64,000 bases of DNA from SAR202 cluster bacterium bin127 (GTDB lineage Bacteria; Chloroflexota; Dehalococcoidia; Lucifugimonadales; Lucifugimonadaceae), in contig MPNN01000004.1 in assembly GCA_002239045.1 (NCBI GenBank), positions 245,971 to 309,970 on the forward strand. The letters run 5' to 3'. Both the position numbers and the translations under genes were made by a program. Numbering within the stretch: the first letter of the stretch is position 1; each line of letters starts with the position of its first letter. Shown here piece by piece: positions 25,405-34,867 of this stretch. The notes below the pieces were generated by a model. The model searched no databases, was not told the DNA's origin, and was given only the letters and a program-made list of their open reading frames with translations.

Positions 25405-26205
25405 TCAATCCAGTTCGCGCAAGAACTCCCCCATGGCTGCGTAATACCCCTCTGGATCGTAGTAATCCGCCCCATTGTGCGGCGCACCTTTGATCACGTA
25501 GAACCGTTTCGGCCCAGAAGCAGCCTCGAACACCTTTTTCCCGGACTCGATTGGCACGATTTCGTCGAATTCAGAGTGCATGACTAGCAATGGACATCGC
25601 ACGTCGCGAGCGTGAGACACAGTGTCGAAGCGGTTATGGATGAACTTTTCGACTGGGAGGTATCGCCATGGCGTCATTGTCTTGGCGAGATCGGGGATTG
25701 AAGATATCGGGCACTCCAAAATCAACGCGTCCGGAGGTTCGGTTGCCGCGAGTCGAGTCGCGACGGCACCACCGAGGCTGCGTCCGAAGTAGACAAGCGT
25801 CGGTTTCACTTGGTAAGCGTCTCGGATGCACTCGTCGATCCACCGGCGAGCCGCGATGGCGTCCAAAGCGATGCCCTCTTCGCTCGGACTGCCTTCGCTT
25901 AGGCCGTAGCCGCGATATTCCAAGGCGAAAATGTCGATGTTTCGGAATCGCGTGACGAATTCACGGTATTGGTCGAGTCGGACGCTGATGTTTCCGCCGT
26001 TGCCGTGCGTGATCAGCATCACGATGCGCTTACTTTGCGGGTCGTCACTCCCTTCGCCTCGGATGAACCACGCGTGCGTCTTGTTTCCGTCGTCAGTAGT
26101 CAGCCAAACGTCTTCGTATTGGAGGCCGACGTGCGACGGATCGCCGCGTAGCTGCGGTTGCGGGAAGAAGATGAAGGATGCTTCGAGCGCGTCAGGTGTA
26201 TGCAT
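25405..26205 (-). CDS. Alpha/beta hydrolase (BEM46/FrsA-like)
   Basis: A 266-residue serine hydrolase from the ATG at 26205. The nucleophile Ser is in LVYFGRSLGGAVA, the Asp in VMHSEFDEIVP, and the His in GAPHNGADYYD, so the triad is complete. The N-terminal segment FFPQPQLRGDPSHVGLQYEDV is typical of BEM46-like membrane-associated hydrolases. It follows the epimerase gene by 25 bp on the same strand and may share its transcript. Substrate unknown. Confidence 0.88.
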   Translation of the reverse strand: MHTPDALEASFIFFPQPQLRGDPSHVGLQYEDVWLTTDDGNKTHAWFIRGEGSDDPQSKRIVMLITHGNGGNISVRLDQYREFVTRFRNIDIFALEYRGYGLSEGSPSEEGIALDAIAARRWIDECIRDAYQVKPTLVYFGRSLGGAVATRLAATEPPDALILECPISSIPDLAKTMTPWRYLPVEKFIHNRFDTVSHARDVRCPLLVMHSEFDEIVPIESGKKVFEAASGPKRFYVIKGAPHNGADYYDPEGYYAAMGEFLRELD

Positions 26206-26230
26206 GACCACCTCCGCCTCCGCTGGCGTG

Positions 26231-27013
26231 TCACGCGCCGTGGACTTTGGGGACCTCGATCTTGAGATGCGTTCGAGGTTTCCAACCCAAGACACGCTCG
26301 GCTTTCGTGAGATTGTGCTCGACCTGGTCTTCGTCGCCGGCGATGAAGAATGGCTCGAACGATCCGTGTCCGATCTGCACGAACTCGGCGGCGGCCATGT
26401 AGGCGTTGGCCAAGTCCTCTTCATCGGTGACTAGGAGGGGCCTTGCGCCGCTCGGGTCGACTTCGTGCTGTGCGCTTCGGTAGTCGATCCACTGCTCGCG
26501 CGTGCGGGGTCCAGTGATGCGCAGGGCGGCGAGGTTCATGTCGAAGTGGCGGGCGAAGTAGCGACAGATGAGTTCGCCGAAACCCTTTGACAGTCCGTAG
26601 GCGCTGGGTGTGTCGAGCGGTATTTCGTCCTCTGACTGGTACCAGTCGCGGTAACGGAAGTGGACGCTCATGGTGCTTGTGTAGACGCCGTTGCGAAGGC
26701 CGTTGTTGTAGCCGGTCCAGAGGAAAAGATGGAGGCCCATATTGTTGACGGTGTAGTTTTCGCGAATGACCTTTTCGTCTTGGTCCGTCACTGACCCGCC
26801 TTGAGGGCTTTGCATGACGAGCCAGATGAACGTGTCGATGCCATCGACGGCCTCTTTGATGGCCCCGGTATCGGTGACGGAGCCCTTGACGAACTCGATG
26901 CCGTCGTGGCGCGGCGGAGCGAGGTCGAGAACGCGGAGATCGTGGACTTCGCGGAGGTAAGGTGTGATGAAGGTACCGACGTGTCCAGAGCCGCCGACTA
27001 GAAGGATTTTCAT
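26231..27013 (-). CDS. NAD-dependent epimerase/dehydratase (extended SDR)
   Basis: A 260-residue extended short-chain dehydrogenase. The NAD-binding GGSGHVG is at residues 7-13 and the catalytic pair is YGLSK, with an STMSV strand before it. It is a little shorter than typical 300-residue sugar epimerases. No sugar pathway genes flank it; the next gene is an alpha/beta hydrolase. One copy of a 48-bp direct repeat lies just upstream of its start. Substrate unknown. Confidence 0.88.
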   Translation of the reverse strand: MKILLVGGSGHVGTFITPYLREVHDLRVLDLAPPRHDGIEFVKGSVTDTGAIKEAVDGIDTFIWLVMQSPQGGSVTDQDEKVIRENYTVNNMGLHLFLWTGYNNGLRNGVYTSTMSVHFRYRDWYQSEDEIPLDTPSAYGLSKGFGELICRYFARHFDMNLAALRITGPRTREQWIDYRSAQHEVDPSGARPLLVTDEEDLANAYMAAAEFVQIGHGSFEPFFIAGDEDQVEHNLTKAERVLGWKPRTHLKIEVPKVHGA

Positions 27014-27021
27014 GGGTTGGA

Positions 27022-27069
27022 GTTGCCTCGCGCTGGGTTGTTGAATGTCTGCGGTGGATTATACGGGGA
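27022..27069. repeat. 48-bp direct repeat, left copy
   Basis: Begins GTTGCCTCGCGCTGGGTTGT. It matches the copy at 28082-28129 at 44 of 48 positions by eye, in the same orientation. It lies 12 bp after the stop of the EEP gene and 8 bp upstream of the epimerase start. Confidence 0.9.
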
Positions 27070-27081
27070 AACGAGGCCGGA

Positions 27082-27963
27082 TTACCCACTCACCTCCATT
27101 ACCAAACGGCAATGATCACTCGAACCCCATTGACAAACGCAGTTCAACGCGCGGGTACTGATGTTCTCGTGGAAGCCTTTCGATGCAAATGCGTGATCGA
27201 TCTGGATATAAGCATTCTGCGGTGAACTCCTAGACGTATGAAACGTCCTGACGTTCTCCGTGTTCTCTGGTACGCCCGAATCCGAAGGGCAAACGCGCCG
27301 CCCATTCGGGTGCTTAGGACCCAAGTACTCCATGCCGAGTGCGCCCATCCGATCCCAAACAGTCCGTTCTCGCGCACCGTACGATGTCGGATTATCGTCT
27401 CGCCACCCGTAAACCATGTTCAAATCCCCTGCCGCCAACACGCGGTGCGTTGAAGGATCATCATCGCCGATGAATGTCGATAGATCTGAGATGATGCGAT
27501 GAGCTGATACATCAGGCGCGCCTACCTTGAATTTCGTATAGGTAGACGGATGCGGCATGATCCAACTGGCATACATCGACACCGCTATGAACGGAGACTG
27601 ATCGCTGTTTACCGGTTTCACTCTCGCAACGGCGATGTTTCCTGCACCGCTAACCGATATGGTTCCTTCCGACCCGTGGCCGCGAGGTCCGTCCTGACAG
27701 AACCAATCCACCTTCACGCGATCAGAGAGCCTCACGATTTTCGGCCATCGCTCCGCGATGTATCTCCATCCGTGCTGTCGATACCAATGTGAGTTCCAAA
27801 AGTGCGAATCCCAGTGTTCGCGGGGTCCCAATTCCACTTTGTCCCTCACATCCCATGGCGGTTCTCCAGCCTCTTGTAGCAGCGCGACATCCGCGTCCAT
27901 ATTCAGAATCTCGCGCCAAGGTTGTTGCCGTTTTGCGATGTTCCAACTTACAACTTTGATCAC
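27082..27963 (-). CDS. Endonuclease/exonuclease/phosphatase-family protein
   Basis: A 293-residue EEP-fold enzyme. Seen: the first strand VVSWNIAKRQQPW with the Asn, the metal-binding Glu in ADVALLQEAG, AAGDLNMVYGW with Asp and Asn, and the C-terminal GSSDHCRLVMEV with the catalytic Asp-His. This fold includes DNases, RNases and phosphodiesterases. It is enclosed between two 48-bp direct repeats, next to an Mrr-type nuclease. That arrangement suggests it was acquired as a cassette. The substrate cannot be told. Confidence 0.85.
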   Translation of the reverse strand: MIKVVSWNIAKRQQPWREILNMDADVALLQEAGEPPWDVRDKVELGPREHWDSHFWNSHWYRQHGWRYIAERWPKIVRLSDRVKVDWFCQDGPRGHGSEGTISVSGAGNIAVARVKPVNSDQSPFIAVSMYASWIMPHPSTYTKFKVGAPDVSAHRIISDLSTFIGDDDPSTHRVLAAGDLNMVYGWRDDNPTSYGARERTVWDRMGALGMEYLGPKHPNGRRVCPSDSGVPENTENVRTFHTSRSSPQNAYIQIDHAFASKGFHENISTRALNCVCQWGSSDHCRLVMEVSG

Positions 27964-28081
27964 GTCAGTACCCTCTCATCGATAATCTTGTGAATAAGAA
28001 CGTGAATCGCGTGTCTCCTATGCCGCCGCTCCGACATTTCCGAAAGTTCACTAAAGCCAGCGGTCCGTGCTTGGCTTTGAC

Positions 28082-28129
28082 GTTGCCTCGCGCTGGGTTG
28101 TTGAGTGCATGCGGTGGATTATACGGAGA
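28082..28129. repeat. 48-bp direct repeat, right copy
   Basis: Second copy of the repeat at 27022-27069, 1060 bp away, same orientation. It lies 9 bp after the Mrr gene stop. The two copies bracket the EEP gene exactly. Confidence 0.9.
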
Positions 28130-28138
28130 GCAGCGTTG

Positions 28139-29002
28139 TCAAATGGATTGAAACCACTCTTCATCAAGAATGACTTGCTCGACCATATGTGTCTGGACCC
28201 CTAGTTCCAACTCTTTGAGCTTTTCGACAAGCCGATTACCATCAATGAGATCGATTGGTGGCGTGCCCGGACGAGTGGATTCTCGTACCGCGTCTCTAGT
28301 GAAGTTTCCAGTAGTGATCAGCAGCCCACGGTCGGCGCGTCCGGTCATCGCACCTCGAAAATCGCGCACCAGTGACGGCCCGACATTTCCCTTGAAGCGT
28401 TTGCATTGAACCATCACTGGAAAGCTGACCAATCCGTTGAGTTGGATTGTTCCTTGAACGTCGATCCCGCCATCGCCCGATCGCCCGGTGACCTCAACTT
28501 CAATGAAACCAGATTCACGCAACAAGCGTTGGCACAATCGCTCAAACGCGTCGGGCGACACTTCTCGAATTATAGCGAGTAATTCTTCGCGCCAAAAACC
28601 ATCTTCTGGCCCATTTGATAGCCCTTCATCCCGCTCTTTTTTTCGGGATTGTGGTACCTTGAGATTCATCGACTGTTTATGCCGTTGATAATCCCCGTAG
28701 TGACTTGAAACAGCTTCGGGGTCATCAGGGTCCAGTTGAAATCCTGTCGGAGTTAGGTTCCATACGCCCCTTCGGGAATTATCAACGAGGCCGGCATGTT
28801 TTAGGCGAGTACGTGCCCAACCTAGTCGATGCTCGAGCCTTGTTTGAGGACCTTGCCCTTGCAATTCTTGCGCGACCTCGTCGGGTAATCCCAACCGCTT
28901 GATGACGACCTCGTTAATCTCATGAATGGAGCCGCTGCCACCCAATTGCCGCAATGCCTCTAAAGTCGGGGACATCAACTCGATTTGATCCGGTATTCTC
29001 AT
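28139..29002 (-). CDS. Mrr-type restriction endonuclease
   Basis: A 287-residue protein with the Mrr layout: an N-terminal winged-helix (about 10-95, ALRQLGGSGSIHEINEVV), a linker, and a C-terminal PD-(D/E)xK domain. The catalytic motif is visible as GDGGIDVQG (Asp) and VMVQCKRFKGNVG (QxK). GLLITTGNFTRDAV is also typical. Mrr enzymes cut methylated foreign DNA. No methyltransferase lies beside it, consistent with a modification-dependent enzyme. Confidence 0.9.
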   Translation of the reverse strand: MRIPDQIELMSPTLEALRQLGGSGSIHEINEVVIKRLGLPDEVAQELQGQGPQTRLEHRLGWARTRLKHAGLVDNSRRGVWNLTPTGFQLDPDDPEAVSSHYGDYQRHKQSMNLKVPQSRKKERDEGLSNGPEDGFWREELLAIIREVSPDAFERLCQRLLRESGFIEVEVTGRSGDGGIDVQGTIQLNGLVSFPVMVQCKRFKGNVGPSLVRDFRGAMTGRADRGLLITTGNFTRDAVRESTRPGTPPIDLIDGNRLVEKLKELELGVQTHMVEQVILDEEWFQSI

Positions 29003-29065
29003 ATGTTCTATTCCTCAGTACAGGCACCACGACCGATCACGCATGGTTTGATGCGGTTCAGAAAC

Positions 29066-29449
29066 TCAGGTAACAACCGGTATGGCTTCTTCTGCATTTT
29101 GTCGTACTGCTTCTACGTCGACGGTACCTATATTTTGGCCCGATTCGTTTTCGTGATGCGACGCGTCATCCTCGATCGGCTCAAACCAAATCCTGAGCCG
29201 CGTCCTAGTCGCTTCAGCATATCTTCGCAACGTGTTCACGGAGGGGTTGGCCGTCCAACCTTCGAGCCTCGCGATCGCAGACTGCGTCGTGCCCATGCGT
29301 TCGGCCACCTCTTGTTGCGCGAGGCCCGCGTCGGCTCGGGCGCGTATCAGTGCTTTCATGAGGTCGAATGCGGGTTGCGTCGCCTCGTACTCCGCGCGGT
29401 ATTCAGGATCTTTCATCCACTCTTTGTGCAGATCAGAGAGCTTAGTCAT
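29066..29449 (-). CDS. higA: HigA-type XRE antitoxin
   Basis: A 127-residue antitoxin with a lambda-repressor-like HTH at about 40-90 (GLAQQEVAERMGTTQSAIAR). The first 30 residues (WMKDPEYRAEYEA) match HigA proteins that pair with RelE-type HigB. The toxin gene is upstream and overlaps by four bases, the reversed order usual for HigBA. Confidence 0.9.
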   Translation of the reverse strand: MTKLSDLHKEWMKDPEYRAEYEATQPAFDLMKALIRARADAGLAQQEVAERMGTTQSAIARLEGWTANPSVNTLRRYAEATRTRLRIWFEPIEDDASHHENESGQNIGTVDVEAVRQNAEEAIPVVT

Positions 29450-29781
29450 CTTGAAATCTCCCTAGCACGTCTAAGTGCCAATTCAATCTCCCTTGTAGGT
29501 GTGCGTCGGGTCTTTTTGACGAACACACGAACGATTACAACGCGTCTGTCATGGGCGGTGACATATAGCGCACGTGAAATCCCATCTCGGCCGGTGATGC
29601 GGAACTCCCACAGTGGGCCCCGAAGCTTACGCAAGGAATTCGGCGGTACACCATCGAACCCGAACTCCTCAATAAGCCCCCGGAATCGTTGAAGCCGAGT
29701 GCGCATGTCAGCTGGCAACGCCCCGATCTCACGATCAACGGTCGAATTCAGCGTCTCTACCGTCCAACCTTTGGCAACCAT
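29446..29781 (-). CDS. higB: HigB-type (RelE superfamily) toxin
   Basis: A 111-residue toxin. The pattern LRGPLWEFRITGRDGISRALYV, and RVVIVRVFVKKTRRTP is that of phage-derived Gp49-like HigB toxins, ribosome-dependent mRNA interferases. An AT-rich promoter with TATATT lies immediately before the ATG. The HigA antitoxin follows with a four-base overlap. Confidence 0.9.
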   Translation of the reverse strand: MVAKGWTVETLNSTVDREIGALPADMRTRLQRFRGLIEEFGFDGVPPNSLRKLRGPLWEFRITGRDGISRALYVTAHDRRVVIVRVFVKKTRRTPTREIELALRRAREISR

Positions 29782-29899
29782 AATATATCACCTACGCTAT
29801 ATCCGTGAATGTCAGCGCGGAACTCCATACCTGCTGAAAACCATCAACATAGGAACTTTACCCTGCGCCTCTCGTTTGGTTCCCAACCAATGGCGAAAC

Positions 29900-30274
29900 C
29901 TACCGTCCCCGCGTGACCTCCACCCGCACCTCCGCTTCCCCAAACCCCGCCAAAGCCAGCGGTTTAAACATCCCGACGGTGACCTCTGCAATACACTCAT
30001 TGACTCCCATAACCGCCCGCGCAACCCGATCCGCGAAGGCCTCCAACAGCCGATACTCTCCATCCTCCGCTACCTCAACTGCCCTGGCACAAACCTCGCG
30101 GTAATCCACCGCATCCGCCAAACAATCCGAATCAGCCGCCGCAGAGAAATCCGCCCTCAGCTCGATATCCACGACCACCCTCTGCGGCATGAGGTGCTCC
30201 CAATCCTCGGCCCCGATTACGCATTGCAATTCGAGATCGCGGATGATCAATCGGTCGGGTACGAAAGAGCTCAT
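29900..30274 (-). CDS. folB: Dihydroneopterin aldolase
   Basis: A 124-residue FolB: cleaves dihydroneopterin to hydroxymethyl-dihydropterin in folate synthesis. Visible: LIIRDLELQCVIGAEDWE (substrate Glu), RVVVDIEL, ADAVDYREVC, and the catalytic Lys in VGMFKPLALAGFGEA. Normal length. The start overlaps the stop of the M28 peptidase gene by four bases. No other folate gene is in the window. Confidence 0.9.
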   Translation of the reverse strand: MSSFVPDRLIIRDLELQCVIGAEDWEHLMPQRVVVDIELRADFSAAADSDCLADAVDYREVCARAVEVAEDGEYRLLEAFADRVARAVMGVNECIAEVTVGMFKPLALAGFGEAEVRVEVTRGR

Positions 30275-31782
30275 TCCTCGATACTATCCGCCAACCGATC
30301 AACGAGACCCAACACCGTCAAAACCGTCCCGCCTAACGGTTCCGCATCAACGTGTTCCACCGTGTCCGAAGGATGGTTGATGTAGTCCAACTCGTCCGCA
30401 AAGAACATGATGAACGGCACCCCCCGTTCATCAAACCCCACGTAATCCGATGCGCCCCATTCAAACGGCTCACCCAACGCCAGATCCACGCCATACTCCT
30501 CTGCAACGCTATTCGCATAGCCAGTTAGCGTCTCATCCCCAAAAACCTCTAATTCTCCCGTCGCCACTACATCCAAGTTCACCATCGCCAAGATCCGATC
30601 AACCTCCGTCTGTAACAACTCTCCTGCGTAGTGGTTGCTGCCGTGCAGCCCGGTCTCTTCCGAACCGAAAAAGACGAAGCGAAGGTCGAAGGGCAACTCG
30701 TCGTCCGCCAGTTCCTCCGCCACAATCAAGGCGGCTGCCATGCCGCTACCGTTGTCGTTCGCTCCCGGCGACCAAGGCGTGGTGTCGTAATGCGCACCGA
30801 TCACGACTACGGGGTCATCTGCAATCTCGTTGTTAAGCTCCGCGATTACGTTGCGTGATGGCCCATTCCCGGTCGGGTAAACCAACAACTCTGCGATAAC
30901 CTCGTTGCCGTCGTCCAATGCATCTCGCAGTTTCCGGCCGTCGGCTTGCGGGATCCCACCGGCGAAGATTTCTGGTTCCTCCGCCAATATTCCGCCGAAA
31001 TAGAACCTTGGTTCGTTGTTGAAAACTACCAAGCCGATTGCGCCGCGATCAGCGGCATTCGTCTCTTTATCTTCGAACGACAGTGTGCCTCGTTCCATTA
31101 CGACGATCTTGCCGTTAACATCGACGCCTTCGAAATCGTCGTCGTCGCCGAGGCCGGCGAACACCATCTCACCCTGAGTTTGACCGATTTTGAACGGCTC
31201 GAAGGGGAGGAAGAAAATCCGATGTGAATCGCCATCTCGCCTGGAAAAGGAAACGCTCGGGCCGCTACCGTCAGATCCGGGCAGCACCTCGAGCGATCCA
31301 CTGGAAGTGGTCTCGGTCACCTCGAAATCCTGGATCTCGACCATGTATCCGAGACCTGTCATCTCGTTTGAGAGGAACATGGCTCCTCGAAGTTCTTCTT
31401 CTGTGGCGCTCTGCCGCGGGCTCATTTCGTTGGCCAACATGATGGTCAAGTCATACGCCCTACTCGAGAGCGATTCGAATTCATCGGCATCGACGAGGGA
31501 AGTTTCCCGGACTAAACCCGGAGTTGCCGTGACCGTCGGACTCGCCACTGCTGCTGCCGCTGTCGCCGTCGGAACTGGCGTTGTCGGCACCGGAGTGTCC
31601 ACGGCTGCGGTCGGAGCAATCGGAGAGGTGGTCGGAACTGCGGTCGGGACTTGTGTCGGAACTATTCGCGTCGCCGTCGGATCCGCATCCGACGAACACG
31701 CCGTTATCGTCAACGCGGTGATCGCGATGAAACCGGTGACGAATAACAACCGCAGTCTGGGATGGAGTGATGTTCGAATCAT
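30271..31782 (-). CDS. M28-family zinc aminopeptidase lipoprotein with PA domain
   Basis: A 503-residue exported peptidase. The N-terminus is a lipoprotein signal with C29 in TITACS, then a Thr/Pro/Ala linker to about 90. A PA-like insert (about 235-320, VDVNGKIVVMERG) precedes the M28 catalytic domain. Zinc and catalytic residues are seen in VIGAHYDTTPW, GANDNGSGMAA, FGSEETGLHG, MVNLDVV and INHPSDT. It probably digests peptides outside the cell. It is transcribed with folB and diverges from nudC. Confidence 0.92.
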   Translation of the reverse strand: MIRTSLHPRLRLLFVTGFIAITALTITACSSDADPTATRIVPTQVPTAVPTTSPIAPTAAVDTPVPTTPVPTATAAAAVASPTVTATPGLVRETSLVDADEFESLSSRAYDLTIMLANEMSPRQSATEEELRGAMFLSNEMTGLGYMVEIQDFEVTETTSSGSLEVLPGSDGSGPSVSFSRRDGDSHRIFFLPFEPFKIGQTQGEMVFAGLGDDDDFEGVDVNGKIVVMERGTLSFEDKETNAADRGAIGLVVFNNEPRFYFGGILAEEPEIFAGGIPQADGRKLRDALDDGNEVIAELLVYPTGNGPSRNVIAELNNEIADDPVVVIGAHYDTTPWSPGANDNGSGMAAALIVAEELADDELPFDLRFVFFGSEETGLHGSNHYAGELLQTEVDRILAMVNLDVVATGELEVFGDETLTGYANSVAEEYGVDLALGEPFEWGASDYVGFDERGVPFIMFFADELDYINHPSDTVEHVDAEPLGGTVLTVLGLVDRLADSIEE

Positions 31783-31879
31783 GGGATCGCTTTCAATTAT
31801 CGAAGGCCCTGTATCAACATACGAACGCGGTTACAGTGTTGATTGGTAATCGAAGAAGAACAGAATCGGTGAAATCAAG

Positions 31880-32857
31880 TTGAATCGAGTAGAAACCCCT
31901 CACACCTTCGCCGGAAATCCGATCGATCGCGCCGACGCGTTGCGACGCGACGAATCGAAAATCCGCGATCACATGAGTTCCGACAACGCGCAAGTTCTGA
32001 TACTCGCTGGCTTGGACCCACTGATCTGTACCGCCACCGAAACCTCGGCCAAACTTGGGTGGCTCAGTCACGGCGATGCCCAAAAGGTCGTGAATTCCGA
32101 CCCCAGCTCATCGACGCTCCTCGGCATAAATCCCCAAGGCGAAGCACTGGTGGCGTGGAACATGAAGGGCAGCGCGCGCCAGGGTTCCGATCAAATCTCC
32201 AAGTCTGAGACGGCTGATCGCGATCTGGAAATCTGCGACGCCCGGGAATCGGCCATGCTGATTTCTGCCGCTGAGTCGGGCATCCTCGCCCAAGCCCGTT
32301 CGAACCTTGGATGGCACGCAACGCACGGCTTCTGCGCGCGTTGCGGCGAGACGACTGCGATGCGTCGGGGCGGCCTGATGCGTCAGTGCACAGCCTGCAA
32401 AGCAGAGCACTTCCCACGCACTGATCCGGTCGTCATAACCGTTGTAACCAATGGCGATAGATGCCTTCTGGGACAGTCCGCCGGGCGTCTCAGTGCGATG
32501 AGGATGTACTCCGCTCTGGCGGGCTTTATGGACCAGGGAGAATCGATGGAAGAAGCGGTTCGCAGAGAGGTGATGGAAGAGGCGGGAATCCAGGTCGGTC
32601 GCGTCCAATATCACTCGACTCAACCGTGGCCATTTCCGTCCTCACTGATGATCGGCAGCCACTCCGAGGCACTGACCACCGACATCGATATCGACGATTT
32701 CGAGATGACCGACGTGAGGTGGTGGGACCGAGAGGAAGTCCGTCTCGCGCTGGCTGAGAAAAACGAACAATTACGTGTTCCCGGACCCATCGCGATTGCT
32801 CACCACCTCATCAAGGCATGGGCGACGGGCAAGGCCGGCTCTTTTCGTACAAGTTAG
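31880..32857 (+). CDS. nudC: NADH pyrophosphatase / NAD-capped RNA hydrolase
   Basis: A 325-residue Nudix enzyme with the NudC layout: N-terminal domain, zinc ribbon (FCARCGE and CTACKAEH), then the Nudix box GFMDQGESMEEAVRREVMEE and the NudC-specific motif near STQPWPFPSSLMIG. It hydrolyses NADH and removes NAD caps from RNA. Start is TTG at 31880. Together with nadD it gives the window two NAD-related genes, but they are not adjacent. Confidence 0.95.
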   Translation: MNRVETPHTFAGNPIDRADALRRDESKIRDHMSSDNAQVLILAGLDPLICTATETSAKLGWLSHGDAQKVVNSDPSSSTLLGINPQGEALVAWNMKGSARQGSDQISKSETADRDLEICDARESAMLISAAESGILAQARSNLGWHATHGFCARCGETTAMRRGGLMRQCTACKAEHFPRTDPVVITVVTNGDRCLLGQSAGRLSAMRMYSALAGFMDQGESMEEAVRREVMEEAGIQVGRVQYHSTQPWPFPSSLMIGSHSEALTTDIDIDDFEMTDVRWWDREEVRLALAEKNEQLRVPGPIAIAHHLIKAWATGKAGSFRTS

Positions 32858-32943
32858 CTGTATCCCAAAGCTAAAAGCACGATGGTTTCCCTAGAATCAG
32901 GCGACCAGAACTAGCCGCAATCCGGCACCTAAAGGACCAAACG

Positions 32944-34125
32944 ATGAAGCTAAAGACCCTGCGCGCTGTCCATGTGGACCTCCCAATGCCGCAACCAAAA
33001 ACACCCGCTCGCCGGGCACCGTGGCCGGAGAGTTCACCGCGGGCGATGCCTATCAACTACTACCCTCAATTCTCGCGTAAACCACAAGACATGCCCGGCA
33101 ACGTTGGGCTGTCCGAGGTGTGGGTACAAGCCATCGCAGAGGACGGCACTTTCGGACTCGGAAAATGCTCATTCGGGCAGCCGGTCGCGTCGTACATCGA
33201 CCACGTTATCGCGCCCGTCCTCGAGGGCCAAAACTGCATGGCCATCGAGCTAATGAATGACCTAGTCAACCGAGGTGGCCACCGACACGGACTCGCCGGT
33301 ATCGTCGCGACCGCGATGGCCGGAGTCGACATCGCGCTGTGGGACCTGAATGGCAAAATTCTCGGCCGTCCCGTTTACGAGATTCTCGGCGGTCCCGTCC
33401 GCGATCGTATTCCCCTTTACGCCACCGGAGACGACCTTGATTGGTTCCAAGAACTCGGCTTCACGCGTTTCAAGATCACCAATCCAGCACACTATTCCCA
33501 GGGAGATGAAGGTCTTCGACTCATCGAAGAACACGTCGCCAAATCCCGAGACATTGTGGGCGACGACGCTGAATTGATGATCAACCCCGTAATGTCATTC
33601 AACGTCGAGTTCACGCTAAGGCTCGCCGAACGACTACGCCCCTACAATCTCCGCTGGCTCGAGGAACCGCTGCCTCCTCACGACATTGAAGGTCACGCAG
33701 AACTCAAACGCAGCATCACGTGGATACCGCTTGCAACCGGCGAAGACCACCGGGGCCGTCACGCGTTTGCCCAGCTCATCGAACGGCGAGCGATCGACAT
33801 CATTCAACCCGACATCGGTTGGAGCGGCGGCGTGACCGAAACGATGAAGATCTACAACATCGCCGAAACCGCTGGCATCGCCATGATTCCGCACGGTGGT
33901 GCCGTGTCGCCATGGGGTCAGCACGTTGCCATGGCGGCACCCGAATCGCCAATCGCCGAGTGTTGGATCGGCTCGCCCCCGGGCATTCCGCTCACTGAAC
34001 TCAATCGCATCCCAGGTATGGCCACCGCCAAAGATGGATTCATCACCCCGTCCGACGCTCCCGGCTTCGGAATGGATATTCCTGAAGGATGGATCCGCGA
34101 CTGGGAGTACCGAGGGCGTAGCTGA
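32944..34125 (+). CDS. Enolase-superfamily enzyme, L-rhamnonate dehydratase-like
   Basis: A 393-residue member of the mandelate racemase branch, which abstracts a proton alpha to a carboxylate with Mg2+. The capping domain is residues 1-125; the barrel shows FKITNPAHY (base region), ELMIN and WLEEPLPP and TGEDH (metal ligands), QPDIGWSGG and HGGAVSPWGQH (His-Asp dyad). The HGG..P.GQH sequence and N-terminus recall L-rhamnonate dehydratases, but specificity is uncertain. First of three paralogues in the window (others at 35171 and 47481), a pattern known from SAR202 genomes. Confidence 0.88.
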   Translation: MKLKTLRAVHVDLPMPQPKTPARRAPWPESSPRAMPINYYPQFSRKPQDMPGNVGLSEVWVQAIAEDGTFGLGKCSFGQPVASYIDHVIAPVLEGQNCMAIELMNDLVNRGGHRHGLAGIVATAMAGVDIALWDLNGKILGRPVYEILGGPVRDRIPLYATGDDLDWFQELGFTRFKITNPAHYSQGDEGLRLIEEHVAKSRDIVGDDAELMINPVMSFNVEFTLRLAERLRPYNLRWLEEPLPPHDIEGHAELKRSITWIPLATGEDHRGRHAFAQLIERRAIDIIQPDIGWSGGVTETMKIYNIAETAGIAMIPHGGAVSPWGQHVAMAAPESPIAECWIGSPPGIPLTELNRIPGMATAKDGFITPSDAPGFGMDIPEGWIRDWEYRGRS

Positions 34126-34213
34126 ACCGTCGTCGAGTATTCGTACGCTGGCAATCCTTCAGTCCGGTCCGGTCTCAGGTGTAGAATCGTTATATTCCTT
34201 AGGGCGTCGAGTC

Positions 34214-34867
34214 GTGACGCCCGTCACCACCATCGGAACACCTATCCCGCCGTTGGCCATTCGCGATCAAAAAGAATTCGAAACGCCGGCCGCGCGACGC
34301 GGTAAGCTCACTCGCATCGGTGCCATCGACTATGGTGACGCCGACGGTTGGTTCGCGCGCCTCCGAAGACAGATCCGGAATCCTTCGCTTCTCACGTTCA
34401 TCATCATGGCGATCGTCGCGGCGGCGATTCCCTTGGCCATCATCGGACCTGGCTTCTACTCCGGTGCAAAAGAAGGCATCGTACGCATCCGACAAGGCAC
34501 GTTCGTCCAGTTCCTCGAAGTCGCCACGCCGAGCTACGTATACCCGTACCTCCAGCGCAACATAGATCAGATGAAGGACGCCGAGACGGAATACGAATGG
34601 CGGCGGATCTCATTCAAGCTCGGCCCTTGTCACCAAACCAACTTGAGCCAATTCCCGGCCGGCAAATACACCGATGGGATCGCGAGCGCCTGCAACGAAC
34701 TCCACGACATCCAAATCGAATTCGCCGGTAGTTGCACATCCGACATTTCTTGCAACATCCCGCCCGCCGCGATCGCGCGCCTTGATGCGGTCAGCGATAG
34801 CCTGCGAGATACCTTCGCAGACGCCTATTCATCCCGCCACACCGAATCGCTCGGAACCGGGGAGTGA
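34214..34867 (+). CDS. Single-span membrane protein of unknown family
   Basis: From a GTG at 34214 (AGGGCG eight bases before) the protein has 217 residues. A charged N-terminal part is followed by one strong membrane segment at about 58-80 (LLTFIIMAIVAAAIPLAIIG). An outside domain follows with Cys residues in pairs (GPCHQTN, SACNEL, SCTSDISCN), suggesting disulphides. The frame is open upstream into the enolase gene but that part is a shadow. It follows the enolase gene by 88 bp. Function unknown. Confidence 0.65.
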   Translation: MTPVTTIGTPIPPLAIRDQKEFETPAARRGKLTRIGAIDYGDADGWFARLRRQIRNPSLLTFIIMAIVAAAIPLAIIGPGFYSGAKEGIVRIRQGTFVQFLEVATPSYVYPYLQRNIDQMKDAETEYEWRRISFKLGPCHQTNLSQFPAGKYTDGIASACNELHDIQIEFAGSCTSDISCNIPPAAIARLDAVSDSLRDTFADAYSSRHTESLGTGE

